NCBI RefSeq assembly: GCF_900176485.1 | Contig: NZ_FWYD01000002.1 | Span: 1 to 64,000, forward strand | Origin: Primorskyibacter flagellatus | GTDB lineage: Bacteria > Pseudomonadota > Alphaproteobacteria > Rhodobacterales > Rhodobacteraceae | Length of the DNA stretch: 64,000 nucleotides | Reading direction: 5' to 3' | Part shown: piece by piece, positions 45,998-54,650 of the stretch | Position numbering within the stretch: the stretch's first letter is position 1 | Layout: each line of letters opens with the position of its first letter | Notes under the pieces: model-generated | The model's database searches: none | The model's input: only the letters and a program-made list of their open reading frames with translations | Told to the model about the DNA's origin: nothing | Translations under genes and position numbers: made by a program

Positions 45998-46162
45998 TTA
46001 CTTCCGGATCAGGGCCGACGCGTCCAGCCGAGGCAACCTCTGCGGGTCGGCAGAGTCCGGCACCGTCCAGTGCGCCGGCGCATACCAGTCGGAATCGCCA
46101 CGCTCTTGCGCTTGGATCTGGCGGGTTGCAGTCATTATGCTATGTGAAAATATTCCAAACAT
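45998..46162 (-). CDS. Small 54-residue protein of unknown function, divergent from lysR
   Basis: The protein begins MFGIFSHSIMTATRQIQAQE, continues with RGDSDWYAPAHWTVPDSADP and ends QRLPRLDASALIRK. It has no membrane helix or signal peptide and is fairly hydrophilic with several Trp and Pro. The start at 46162 is strongly supported by AAGGAGG eight bases upstream. I do not recognise the family. It is transcribed away from the LysR gene, the classic arrangement of a regulator and its target, and lies between the two cco operons. Confidence 0.75.
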   Translation of the reverse strand: MFGIFSHSIMTATRQIQAQERGDSDWYAPAHWTVPDSADPQRLPRLDASALIRK

Positions 46163-46244
46163 GTCGTGGCCTCCTTGGATTTGGTTTCGTGCGATCATCA
46201 TTGACCAGAATGCGATTCTATGCGACTCAGTAAACTTTCATATA

Positions 46245-46261
46245 TGTAAGATAGGATTACA
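46245..46261. promoter_or_regulatory. Candidate LysR operator
   Basis: TGTAA-N7-TTACA is an inverted repeat of T-N11-A type, two bases before the lysR ATG, in an AT-rich divergent region of 101 bases. LysR-type proteins usually bind such sites to control themselves and the divergent gene. Confidence 0.45.
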
Positions 46262-46263
46262 TT

Positions 46264-47139
46264 ATGGATTGGCGCAGCTTGCCCCCTCTTTCGGCCCTCC
46301 GGGCGTTTTCGGCCTATGCTGAAACGGGCTCGGTCGTTGCCGCCGGATCGGCACTAAATGTCAGCCATGCAGCGATCAGCCAGCAATTACGCAGTCTTGA
46401 AACGCATATGGATGTGCGCCTGCTGGACCGCTCTGGCCGGACCCTTGCACTGACGGCAGAGGGCCAGCAACTGGCCGATGCGCTGGCCGCCGGATTCGGC
46501 CGCATCTGGCAGACGGTCGAGGCGCTGACCGGTGCCCATGCCAGCCGTGCGCTGCAAGTCGCGACAACGCCCAGCTTTGCGTCGCACTGGCTGATGCCCC
46601 GTCTGGCGAGCTTTCGGGTGGCCCATCCCGACATTGACATCATGATCAACCCCAGCCCGGCCCTGACAGACCCGACACCGGGCGGCGTGGACGTCGCGCT
46701 GCGCTACGGGGCGGGAAAATGGCCAGGGCTGGAGGCCGAAATGCTGGTGCCTTCCTCGTTGATGGTGGTCGCGGCACCCTCTCTGATCGGGGATTTCTTT
46801 CCCACTCGTCCGCAGGAATTGACGGACTATCCTTGGTTGCAAGAACTTGGCACCACCGAAAGCTCGCACTGGCTGGCCCGCCACGGCGTCACCGACACGC
46901 GCGTCAAGGGCGTGATCCACGTTCCCGGCAACCTGATGCTGGATGGCGCGCGCAACGGACAGGGCATCGCTGTCTCCACCCGCGTTTCTGTCGAAGAGGA
47001 CATTCGCGCCGGACGCTTGCGTCTGCTGTTCGAGGACAAGCAGGACGAAGGCTATCACATTGTCACCGCCCCCGGCATCATCCGGCCAGCGCTTCGCGAC
47101 TTTATCCATTGGCTGCGGCGCGAAGCCCGCAATAGATGA
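46264..47139 (+). CDS. LysR-family transcription regulator (GcvA-like)
   Basis: The 291-residue protein has an N-terminal winged helix (about 6-65: LSALRAFSAYAETGSVVAAGSALNVSHAAISQQLRSLE in two turns) and a periplasmic-binding-like effector domain from about 92. The PSFASHWLMPRL start of the latter is typical of GcvA-type regulators. Effector is unknown. It sits between ccoP and the ccoG FNR box, and divergently from a 54-residue gene that is its likeliest target (inference). Confidence 0.9.
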   Translation: MDWRSLPPLSALRAFSAYAETGSVVAAGSALNVSHAAISQQLRSLETHMDVRLLDRSGRTLALTAEGQQLADALAAGFGRIWQTVEALTGAHASRALQVATTPSFASHWLMPRLASFRVAHPDIDIMINPSPALTDPTPGGVDVALRYGAGKWPGLEAEMLVPSSLMVVAAPSLIGDFFPTRPQELTDYPWLQELGTTESSHWLARHGVTDTRVKGVIHVPGNLMLDGARNGQGIAVSTRVSVEEDIRAGRLRLLFEDKQDEGYHIVTAPGIIRPALRDFIHWLRREARNR

Positions 47140-47155
47140 CTTTCAGAGTCAGTAT

Positions 47156-47169
47156 TTGACACAGGTCAA
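47156..47169 (+). promoter_or_regulatory. FNR box upstream of ccoG
   Basis: TTGACACAGGTCAA is a perfect TTGAC/GTCAA dyad centred about 70 bases before the ccoG start, right after the lysR stop. A -41.5 arrangement predicts transcription start near 47204. Confidence 0.88.
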
Positions 47170-47231
47170 GGCCGCCCCCTGCCCAGGCTGACACAAGGGC
47201 GCGAAAATACGCCCTTTGCCGGAGTGATTCC

Positions 47232-48812
47232 GTGTCCGATATGCAACCTGACGCCCCACCAAGCCTTTATGCTGCGCGCGAACCGATCTTTCCGCGCCGC
47301 GTTTCGGGCAAGTTCCGCAATCTCAAATGGGTGATCCTGATCCTCACCCTGGGCGTCTATTACCTGACGCCGTGGATTCGCTGGGATCGCGGCCCGATCC
47401 TGCCCGATCAGGCGGTTCTGGTGGATCTGGCGAACCGGCGTTTCTTCTTCTTCTGGATCGAGATCTGGCCGCATGAGTTCTACTTCATTGCGGGCCTGCT
47501 GATCATGGCCGGGCTGGGGCTGTTCCTGTTCACCTCTGCGCTTGGGCGGGTCTGGTGTGGCTATGCCTGCCCACAGACCGTCTGGACCGACCTTTTCATT
47601 CTTGTCGAACGCTGGGTCGAGGGCGACCGGAACGCGCGCCTGCGTCTGCACCGGCAGAAGAAACTGGATTTCCGCAAGGTCCGGTTGCGCATGACAAAAT
47701 GGGTCTTGTGGTTGCTGATCGGTCTTGCCACGGGCGGCGCATGGGTGTTCTATTTCACAGATGCGCCAACGCTGCTGCGCGATCTTGTGACGCTGAACGC
47801 GCATCCCGTGGCCTACACCACGATGCTGCTGCTGACCGTCACCACCTTCTTTTTCGGCGGGTTTGCGCGGGAACAGATCTGCATCTACGCCTGCCCCTGG
47901 CCGCGGATTCAAGCAGCAATGATGGACGAGGACACCCTGACCGTCGGCTACCGCGTCTGGCGCGGCGAACCGCGCGGCAAGGGCAATGTCCGTCGCAAGA
48001 AGAAGGCCGATGTCATGGCCGCCGAAGCCGCCAGTCAGGCAGGCGGTCCGGGGGCCGGGATCGGACAGGCCAAATACGCCCCGACCCCCTATCCCGGCGT
48101 GGCGGACAAGGCCTCTGCCGCCCCGGTCGATGCGGCACAGTTTCAGGATGGTCCCGGCGACTGCATCGACTGCATGGCCTGCGTGAATGTCTGCCCGATG
48201 GGGATCGACATTCGTGACGGCCAGCAGATGGAATGCATCACCTGCGCGCTGTGCATCGACGCCTGCGATGACGTGATGGCCAAGATAGGCAAGCCGCGCG
48301 GGCTGATCGACTATCTCGCATTGTCGGACGAAAGCCGCGAACGGGCGGGCGAGGCACCGCGCCCGGTCTGGAAGCATATCTTCCGGCCCCGCACCATCCT
48401 GTATACGTCGCTTTGGTCTCTGGTCGGGCTTGGTCTGGTCTTTGCGCTGTTCATCCGGTCGGATATTGAAATGACCGTCGCACCGGTGCGCAATCCGACC
48501 TTTGTAACCTTGTCCGATGGTTCAATCCGGAACACTTATGACGTAAGGTTGCTGAACAAGCAGGGCGAGGCCCGCCCGTTCCGGATCACCGCCACCGGCG
48601 CGCCGTCCCTGCAAGTGGAACTGGAAGGCGCATCGGCCCAAACCATCACGGTGCCGGCCGACAGCACCTATTTGCAGCGGGTCTATGTGATCGCGCCCGA
48701 AGCCTCTGCCCCGGCACAGGCGGAACGCACAGAGTTCCGCTTTTGGGTCGGGGATGTGACAAATGGCGACACCGCCAGCAAGGACACTGTGTTTAACGGA
48801 AGGACAAACTGA
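47232..48812 (+). CDS. ccoG: cbb3 oxidase assembly ferredoxin CcoG
   Basis: CcoG is a membrane Fe-S protein that reduces copper during oxidase assembly. The 526-residue protein has about five membrane helices, a cysteine in WCGYACPQTVWTDLF, and two ferredoxin-type motifs (CIDCMACVNVCP and CITCALCIDACD, about 312-342). A periplasmic Ig-like domain ends the protein. The start is GTG 47232 with GGAG eight bases before; ATG 47241 is an alternative. The stop overlaps ccoH (TGATG). Confidence 0.96.
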   Translation: MSDMQPDAPPSLYAAREPIFPRRVSGKFRNLKWVILILTLGVYYLTPWIRWDRGPILPDQAVLVDLANRRFFFFWIEIWPHEFYFIAGLLIMAGLGLFLFTSALGRVWCGYACPQTVWTDLFILVERWVEGDRNARLRLHRQKKLDFRKVRLRMTKWVLWLLIGLATGGAWVFYFTDAPTLLRDLVTLNAHPVAYTTMLLLTVTTFFFGGFAREQICIYACPWPRIQAAMMDEDTLTVGYRVWRGEPRGKGNVRRKKKADVMAAEAASQAGGPGAGIGQAKYAPTPYPGVADKASAAPVDAAQFQDGPGDCIDCMACVNVCPMGIDIRDGQQMECITCALCIDACDDVMAKIGKPRGLIDYLALSDESRERAGEAPRPVWKHIFRPRTILYTSLWSLVGLGLVFALFIRSDIEMTVAPVRNPTFVTLSDGSIRNTYDVRLLNKQGEARPFRITATGAPSLQVELEGASAQTITVPADSTYLQRVYVIAPEASAPAQAERTEFRFWVGDVTNGDTASKDTVFNGRTN

Positions 48813-49288
48813 TGGGCATGCAGGATCAGGCGACCGGGGCCAAACTTACCGGATGGCATGTTCTGGCGATCTTCGGCGGTGCCTTCGGCGTCATCATCGC
48901 GGTCAATCTGGCGCTGGCGTGGAACGCGGTGCGGACCTTTCCGGGGCTGGAGGTGAAAAACTCCTACATTGCCAGCCAGACCTTCGACACCCGCCGCACC
49001 AGTCAGCAGGCGCTTGGCTGGACCGTGCGCGCCGATGCCGAAGGCGACCGGGTCATCCTGGCGATCACCGATGCCGAAGGCCAGCCCGTGCAGCTGAGCG
49101 CGCTGGAGGCCACGCTGGGCCGTGCCACGCAGGTCAAGGACGACCGCACGCCCGATTTCCGGTTCGACGGCACCGCCTATGTCGCGTCGGAATCGCTGCC
49201 CGGCGGCAATTGGAACATCCGAATGAAAGCGACCGCGCTTGACGGGACAGAGTTCACCCAGCGCGTTATCCTTCACGTCAAAGGCTGA
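48812..49288 (+). CDS. ccoH: cbb3 oxidase maturation protein CcoH (FixH)
   Basis: The 158-residue protein has one membrane helix (about 13-37) followed by KLTGWHVLAIFGGAFGVI features and a periplasmic FixH domain with NSYIASQTFDT and GGNWNIRMKA. CcoH helps assemble the oxidase, probably in complex with CcoN. The start overlaps the ccoG stop; ccoI begins five bases after it. Confidence 0.94.
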   Translation: MGMQDQATGAKLTGWHVLAIFGGAFGVIIAVNLALAWNAVRTFPGLEVKNSYIASQTFDTRRTSQQALGWTVRADAEGDRVILAITDAEGQPVQLSALEATLGRATQVKDDRTPDFRFDGTAYVASESLPGGNWNIRMKATALDGTEFTQRVILHVKG

Positions 49289-49293
49289 CACAC

Positions 49294-51492
49294 ATGACCG
49301 CCGCCATGCGTCCCCAGATTTCTGCCTGCCCCGCCTGTTCCGCTGCCCCTGCGGCAGAGGCTCTGGCTGATCGCGGCGCGGTCAAGGACGCAGATCTGGC
49401 GCTGTCCTTGCCCACGATCCATTGCGCGGCCTGCATCTCGACCGTGGAAAAGGTGCTGAACGGCACGCCCGGCGTGCACAAGGCGCGGGTGAACCTGACG
49501 CTGAAGCGCGCGCAAATCGTGGCCGAGCCCGAAACCACGGCCGCGCTTCTGATCGCCCGCCTTGAAAGCGCGGGCTATGAAGCGCATGAACTGGACGCCA
49601 CTGCCCTGCATGCCACGCAGACCGACCGGGCGGGCCGCGATCTGCTGATGCGCATGGCCGTAGCGGGCTTTGCGATGATGAACGTCATGCTGCTATCCGT
49701 CGCCGTCTGGTCCGGTGCCGAGGGCGCGACCCGCGATATGTTCCACTGGATTTCCGCCGCCATCGCCCTGCCGGTCATCGTCTTTTCCGCCAAGCCGTTC
49801 TTTGTCAACGCATGGGGCGCGCTGCGCGTCGGGCGGCTGAACATGGATGTGCCGATTTCCCTGGCCATCGCGCTCGCGGTCGTCACGTCGCTGTGGGAAA
49901 CCTCGCTTTCGGGCGAACATGCCTATTTCGATGCTGCCGTCGCGCTGACATTTTTTCTGCTGACCGGGCGTTATCTGGACCACCGCACGCGCGCCATTGC
50001 CCGTTCCGCCGCCGAGGAACTGGCGGCGCTTGAAGTGCCCCGCGCGCGCCGGGTCTGGCCCGATGGAAGCGAAACAGAGGTGCCCGTGGCAGAGCTGCGT
50101 TTGGGCGATCTGATCCGCGTACGCCCCGGCGGCCGGATGCCCGTGGACGGCGAGATCACGGCAGGAACCTCTGAACTCGACCGATCGCTGCTGACCGGCG
50201 AGACGCTGCCGATCTACGCCGAACCCGGACAGGTCGTCAGCGCCGGAGAGGTCAACCTGACCGGTCCCCTGACGGTACGCGCCACCGCCGTGGGGCGCGA
50301 TACCTCGTTGCACCGGATGGCCGATCTGGTGGCGGTCGCGGAATCGGGGCGGTCCCGCTACACATCGCTCGCCGACAAGGCGGCCAAGCTTTATGCGCCG
50401 GGTGTGCATATCCTGTCGGCGCTGGCCTTTGTCGGCTGGTATCTGGCCACGTTCGACCCGCGCACCGCGCTGAACATCGCCGCAGCCGTGCTGATCATCA
50501 CCTGCCCCTGTGCGCTGGGGCTTGCCGTGCCCGCCGTCACCACCGCCGCCTCTGGCCGCCTCTTCCGTCGCGGCTTGCTGATCAAGGACGCCACCGCTCT
50601 GGAACGTCTGGCAGAGGTCGATACGGTGGTTTTCGACAAGACCGGTACGCTGACCGCAGGCACGCCCGAACCGACCAACCTTGAGAGCTTGCCTGCGCGG
50701 GATCTGCATGTCGCGCTGGCCCTTGCCGAAGGCTCCGGCCATCCCCTATCCGTCGCGCTGGCCACAGCGGCGCGGGCCGCAGGCATCGTGCCCGCCGAGA
50801 TTGAGGACCTGTCCGAAGTGCCGGGCTTTGGCACACAAGCGATGTGGAATGGCCAGACCGTGCGGTTGGGTCGCGCAAGCTGGACCGGCGGCGAGGATTT
50901 TGATTATACCGCCGCATGGCTGCGCATCGGCGACGCCCCGGCGCAACCCATTACCTTCACGGACCGTCTGCGGCCCGGCGCGGCAGAGGCCGTGGCCGCG
51001 CTGAAGGCCCAAGGCATGCGCGTCATGGTCATGTCGGGCGACACCGAAGGCGCGGTGGCGCGGCTTGCCCAAAGGCTGGGCCTCGACACCTGGCAGGCGA
51101 ACTGTCTACCGCAGGAGAAATCCGAGCGCATCGCGGCTCTGACAGAGGCTGGCGCGAAGGTTCTGATGGTCGGCGACGGGCTGAATGACACCGCAGCCCT
51201 TGCCGCCGCGCATGTGTCGATCTCGCCCGCATCGGCGCTGGACGCGGCCCGTGCGGCCTCGGACATCGTATTACTGGGCACGGATCTGTCACCGCTGTCC
51301 GAGGCAATCGCGACAGCCCGGACGGCGACAAAGCGGATCCGGCAGAACTTTCGTATCGCGACCTGGTACAATATCATCGCCGTGCCGTTGGCCCTTGCCG
51401 GCCTTGCCACGCCCCTGATCGCGGCGCTGGCCATGTCCACCTCGTCCATCACCGTCAGCCTCAACGCCCTCAGGCTTCGGAGCCGTCCATGA
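49294..51492 (+). CDS. ccoI: Copper-exporting P-type ATPase CcoI
   Basis: CcoI moves Cu(I) to the periplasmic side for insertion into CcoN. The 732-residue protein has an extra N-terminal CPAC (12-15), a heavy-metal domain with HCAAC (44-47), eight membrane helices, the transport-site TCPCALGLA, the phosphorylation motif DKTGTLTAGTPE and the hinge GDGLNDTAAL. The gene overlaps ccoS by four bases. Confidence 0.96.
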   Translation: MTAAMRPQISACPACSAAPAAEALADRGAVKDADLALSLPTIHCAACISTVEKVLNGTPGVHKARVNLTLKRAQIVAEPETTAALLIARLESAGYEAHELDATALHATQTDRAGRDLLMRMAVAGFAMMNVMLLSVAVWSGAEGATRDMFHWISAAIALPVIVFSAKPFFVNAWGALRVGRLNMDVPISLAIALAVVTSLWETSLSGEHAYFDAAVALTFFLLTGRYLDHRTRAIARSAAEELAALEVPRARRVWPDGSETEVPVAELRLGDLIRVRPGGRMPVDGEITAGTSELDRSLLTGETLPIYAEPGQVVSAGEVNLTGPLTVRATAVGRDTSLHRMADLVAVAESGRSRYTSLADKAAKLYAPGVHILSALAFVGWYLATFDPRTALNIAAAVLIITCPCALGLAVPAVTTAASGRLFRRGLLIKDATALERLAEVDTVVFDKTGTLTAGTPEPTNLESLPARDLHVALALAEGSGHPLSVALATAARAAGIVPAEIEDLSEVPGFGTQAMWNGQTVRLGRASWTGGEDFDYTAAWLRIGDAPAQPITFTDRLRPGAAEAVAALKAQGMRVMVMSGDTEGAVARLAQRLGLDTWQANCLPQEKSERIAALTEAGAKVLMVGDGLNDTAALAAAHVSISPASALDAARAASDIVLLGTDLSPLSEAIATARTATKRIRQNFRIATWYNIIAVPLALAGLATPLIAALAMSTSSITVSLNALRLRSRP

Positions 51493-51650
51493 ACGTCCTC
51501 GCCTATCTTATCCCGATTTCGCTGGTGTTGGGCGGAATCGGCCTCATCTTTTTTGTCTATACGGTGAAATCCCGGCAATATGACGACCCCGAAGGCGATG
51601 CCCGCCGGATCCTGTCGGACGAGTATGACGATCAGCCAAAGCAGGACTGA
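51489..51650 (+). CDS. ccoS: cbb3 oxidase assembly protein CcoS
   Basis: The 53-residue protein begins MNVLAYLIPISLVLGGIGLI, giving one membrane helix, then KSRQYDDPEGDARRIL, the CcoS signature, and ends with an acidic tail. CcoS is needed for cofactor insertion into the oxidase in Rhodobacter. ATG overlaps the ccoI stop (ATGA). It completes ccoGHIS. A hairpin (GCCACGA/TCGTGGC, 51712-51734) follows without a T tract. Confidence 0.95.
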   Translation: MNVLAYLIPISLVLGGIGLIFFVYTVKSRQYDDPEGDARRILSDEYDDQPKQD

Positions 51651-51751
51651 TGTCGGCGTAGTGTTGCCGTATTGATGCGCACCACCTAACGCCACGGGGC
51701 AACCGGGAATCGCCACGACCGTCCGCCTCGTGGCTGTCAACGGGCGACACG

Positions 51752-51783
51752 AAAAAGCCGCGGCGCAATCCCTGCACCGCGGC
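51752..51783 (-). terminator. Rho-independent terminator of the carboxypeptidase gene
   Basis: On the minus strand GCCGCGG, a 13-base loop and CCGCGGC are followed by TTTTTC. It lies 34 bases after the D-alanyl-D-alanine carboxypeptidase stop. Confidence 0.85.
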
Positions 51784-51817
51784 CAATTATGTTTGCAAGC
51801 AGACGCTTAACAAGTGA

Positions 51818-53269
51818 TCAGTTCGGCCCGATCATGAAGCATGTCACCTGACGCGCCTGCAACCTGCGGCACGCCAGATCGGCCATCTCACGGGTCAGCC
51901 CCATGAAATTGGCGTCATGTCCGCTTGATTTGCTGACAACCTTGCGCAGCGAACCATCCAGCGTCGACATCTCGGCCAACGCGGTCTTCAACAGAACGCG
52001 CTCCGCCTGATAGCGGCTGGGATAGCGGCCGACATTGATCCCCCAATGACGCCCGCCGGACGTAGAAAGACGCGTGACGACTTCTGTTTCCGTTTCTGCC
52101 TCTGCCGTCGGCGCGGGCACTGCCACAGTATCCTCAACTGATGCCACGATCAGATTGGCGGGCCGGGTCACAGGTTTCGGCGATCTTTTCGGTGCCGTGG
52201 CAGAGCCATTGTCCAGACTGACGGCCTGCGCTTCTTTCAGCGCGTCTTCGATATCCGCCTTGGCCACCAGAACAGGCGCGACTCCGGGGCGTAATTTCGG
52301 ACGCAAGCTGCGTTTGACCGCTGCTGCTGCAATCCGGATCGACTTGCCTTGCTGGTCACCCGACGCGGCAACCGAAGCGACCGCATTGTTTTCTGCGACA
52401 CCGCCCTTGTAAGGGGGGCGCGGCGGTGTGCGCATTGCAACGCGAGTCGGCGCGCGCTTGAATCCCATATCCAGAAGCTCGGCCACCCTGGCATTGCGGG
52501 TCAGCGTCGAGCGTCCGCCGAAAACCGTGGCGATCACCCGTTCGTCGCCTCGCCGGGCAGAGGCAACAAGATTGAAGCCGGCCGCACGCGTATATCCTGT
52601 CTTGATGCCGTCCGCGCCCCTGTAGGACTGCAACAAACGCCGATTGGTATGCGAGACGGTCTTTACGCCCGCATCTGCCGTCTGCCGGGAAAACAGGTTA
52701 TAGTATTCGGAATAGTCATAAATCATATGCTGCCCCAGCAGCGTCATGTCCCGCGCGGTGGACAAATGCCCGCTTTCTGTCAGCCCGTGCGCGTTCTTGA
52801 ACGTCGTCCGGGTCATGCCCATCGCGCTGGCGGTGCGGTTCATCCGTCGTGCAAATGCCGCTTCGGATCCGGCAATCGCCTCGCCGATGGCGGTCGCTGC
52901 GTCGTTGGCCGATTTTACTGCTGCGGCACGCACAAGGTAGCGCAACTTGATTTTTTGGCCCTCGCGAAGGCCCAGCTTCGACGGTGGTTCGGATGCGGCA
53001 TGGCGCGAGATTCGCACTTCCGTATCCATACTGATCTCGCCGTGTTTGACGGCCTCGAATGCAATGTAGAGCGTCATCATCTTTGTCAGAGACGCGGGAT
53101 GCAACCGCGTGTCTGCGTTGCGCGAATGAAGCACCTCTCCGTTTCGCGCATCTATGACGAAGGCCGCATAGGGTGCGGCCACCGCGCTAAGCGGCACAAG
53201 GACCGCCAACCAAATCAGAGTGAGTATGAACAGGCCATATAGGCCCGGCTGCCTGCGCCGTCCTGTCAC
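51818..53269 (-). CDS. D-alanyl-D-alanine carboxypeptidase with C-terminal SPOR domain
   Basis: This is a periplasmic penicillin-binding protein of the DacA type. The 483-residue protein has a signal peptide (about 10-32), SxxK in SLTKMM (about 60), SxN in KSANDAA and KTG in DGIKTGYTRA. A low-complexity linker follows, then a SPOR domain (about 405-483) beginning GRHWGINVGRYPSRYQAE. The SPOR part should target septal, denuded peptidoglycan. GTG 53269 has AAAGGCAG upstream. Its promoter probably lies in the AT-rich 53290-53420. Confidence 0.92.
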   Translation of the reverse strand: MTGRRRQPGLYGLFILTLIWLAVLVPLSAVAAPYAAFVIDARNGEVLHSRNADTRLHPASLTKMMTLYIAFEAVKHGEISMDTEVRISRHAASEPPSKLGLREGQKIKLRYLVRAAAVKSANDAATAIGEAIAGSEAAFARRMNRTASAMGMTRTTFKNAHGLTESGHLSTARDMTLLGQHMIYDYSEYYNLFSRQTADAGVKTVSHTNRRLLQSYRGADGIKTGYTRAAGFNLVASARRGDERVIATVFGGRSTLTRNARVAELLDMGFKRAPTRVAMRTPPRPPYKGGVAENNAVASVAASGDQQGKSIRIAAAAVKRSLRPKLRPGVAPVLVAKADIEDALKEAQAVSLDNGSATAPKRSPKPVTRPANLIVASVEDTVAVPAPTAEAETETEVVTRLSTSGGRHWGINVGRYPSRYQAERVLLKTALAEMSTLDGSLRKVVSKSSGHDANFMGLTREMADLACRRLQARQVTCFMIGPN

Positions 53270-53474
53270 GATTTCTGCCTTTTACTGCCTCTCGTTCCCG
53301 GATTTTTCCGGTGAACATTTTTTGTTTTATCGTTAATTTATAACACATCAACTGCTGCGAATAAAGCGTTCAATTATAAAGAAATTATTAATATTCAATA
53401 CAACGTGGCACGATATATTGCGGATCAAGTGAGTCGCAACACCATGGAGACGATCAAGTCCGAAATGATGATGT

Positions 53475-54173
53475 TCAGCCGATTTCTTCGACCAAGGACA
53501 CCAATCCGCTGAGGTCATCGAGATGGTGAAACCTCTGCTCTGTCGCCGGGGCGGCCGCATGTTCCAACGCCCAGGTCAACATATGTGGCACATGCACCCC
53601 GTGGGCGCCGGCCTCTATCGCGGGCAGCACGTCGGATTTCAGCGAGTTTCCGACCATAAGCGCCCGGTCGGCCCCGCCTGCGGCGTCGAATATCCGCGAA
53701 TAGACCTGCCTGGTCTTGTCCGACACGATCTCGACCGAATCAAACAGATCACCCAGGCCCGATTGGGCGAGCTTGCGCTCTTGGTCCAGCAGATCGCCCT
53801 TGGTGATCAAGACAATATGGTGATCAGGTGCCAGCGTTTCGACGGCCTGTCGCGCTGCGGGCAAAAGCTCGATCGGGTGGCGCAGCATATCCTGGCCCGC
53901 TTCGACCAACTGCCGGATCACCGAGGCCGGGACGCGTTCATCGGTCACCTCGATCGCGGTTTCTATCATCGACAGAACAAAGCCTTTGACGCCGAATCCA
54001 TATTGACCAAGGTTGCGCCGCTCTGCATCCAGCAATCGCGCCATGAGATGGTCAGTGTCCGCATACGCGGCCAGAAGGCCCGCGAACCGTTCTTGGGTCA
54101 GCTGAAAGAACCGCTCGTTATGCCAAAGCGTGTCATCCGCATCGAAGCCGATTGTCAGAAGATTTCGCGCCAT
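53475..54173 (-). CDS. HAD-superfamily hydrolase
   Basis: The 232-residue protein has motif I GFDADDTLWHNE (nucleophile Asp near 11), motif II with LITKGD and motif III/IV MVGNSLKSDVLPAIEAG. It is close to small-molecule phosphatases of the phosphoglycolate/YjjG-like branch. Substrate is unknown. ATG 54173 has GAGGGG seven bases upstream; an earlier ATG at 54206 is less supported. It is divergent from clpS, 84 bases apart. Confidence 0.88.
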   Translation of the reverse strand: MARNLLTIGFDADDTLWHNERFFQLTQERFAGLLAAYADTDHLMARLLDAERRNLGQYGFGVKGFVLSMIETAIEVTDERVPASVIRQLVEAGQDMLRHPIELLPAARQAVETLAPDHHIVLITKGDLLDQERKLAQSGLGDLFDSVEIVSDKTRQVYSRIFDAAGGADRALMVGNSLKSDVLPAIEAGAHGVHVPHMLTWALEHAAAPATEQRFHHLDDLSGLVSLVEEIG

Positions 54174-54257
54174 GTTTCCCCTCGTTCGCCCGGCCCCTCT
54201 TTTCACTAGCGTGAATGAGGTTATATAGAGCGGTCAGGACCGCACAAGCAAAGCCAG

Positions 54258-54629
54258 ATGAGCGCAATGACCGGGCAGAACTTCATCTTCGCCACGAGAC
54301 TGGCCAGCAATCACCCCGACGCCCCCGGCGGCGGGTCCGACAGTGATGTCGTGGTCGAGACAAAGCCCAAGACGAAACGCCCGCCTTTATACAAGGTGAT
54401 GCTGCTGAATGACGACTACACGCCGATGGAATTTGTCGTGCATGTGCTGGAACGGTTCTTCGGCAAGACCCACGGCCAAGCTTTCGAGATCATGCTGACG
54501 GTCCACAAGAAGGGGCTCGCCGTTGTTGGCGTGTACTCCCACGAAATTGCCGAAACGAAGGTGGCGCAGGTGATGGATTTCGCCCGCCGTCACCAACATC
54601 CGCTGCAATGCACCATGGAAAAGGAATAG
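54258..54629 (+). CDS. clpS: ATP-dependent Clp protease adaptor ClpS
   Basis: ClpS delivers N-degron substrates to ClpAP. The 123-residue protein has a disordered N-tail, then [24 protein letters not shown], the substrate-pocket signature, and [11 protein letters not shown] with a C-terminal core. No clpA lies in the window, and the next gene is a methyltransferase. The start might be the ATG three codons later. Confidence 0.96.
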   Translation: MSAMTGQNFIFATRLASNHPDAPGGGSDSDVVVETKPKTKRPPLYKVMLLNDDYTPMEFVVHVLERFFGKTHGQAFEIMLTVHKKGLAVVGVYSHEIAETKVAQVMDFARRHQHPLQCTMEKE

Positions 54630-54650
54630 GCGTGATCCACGCCCAGTGTC

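Noticed and set aside
45820-46233. Plus-strand open frame of 137 codons between ccoP and lysR
   Set aside because: It has no ribosome site, overlaps the well-supported small minus-strand gene and has Arg/Cys-rich non-protein-like composition.
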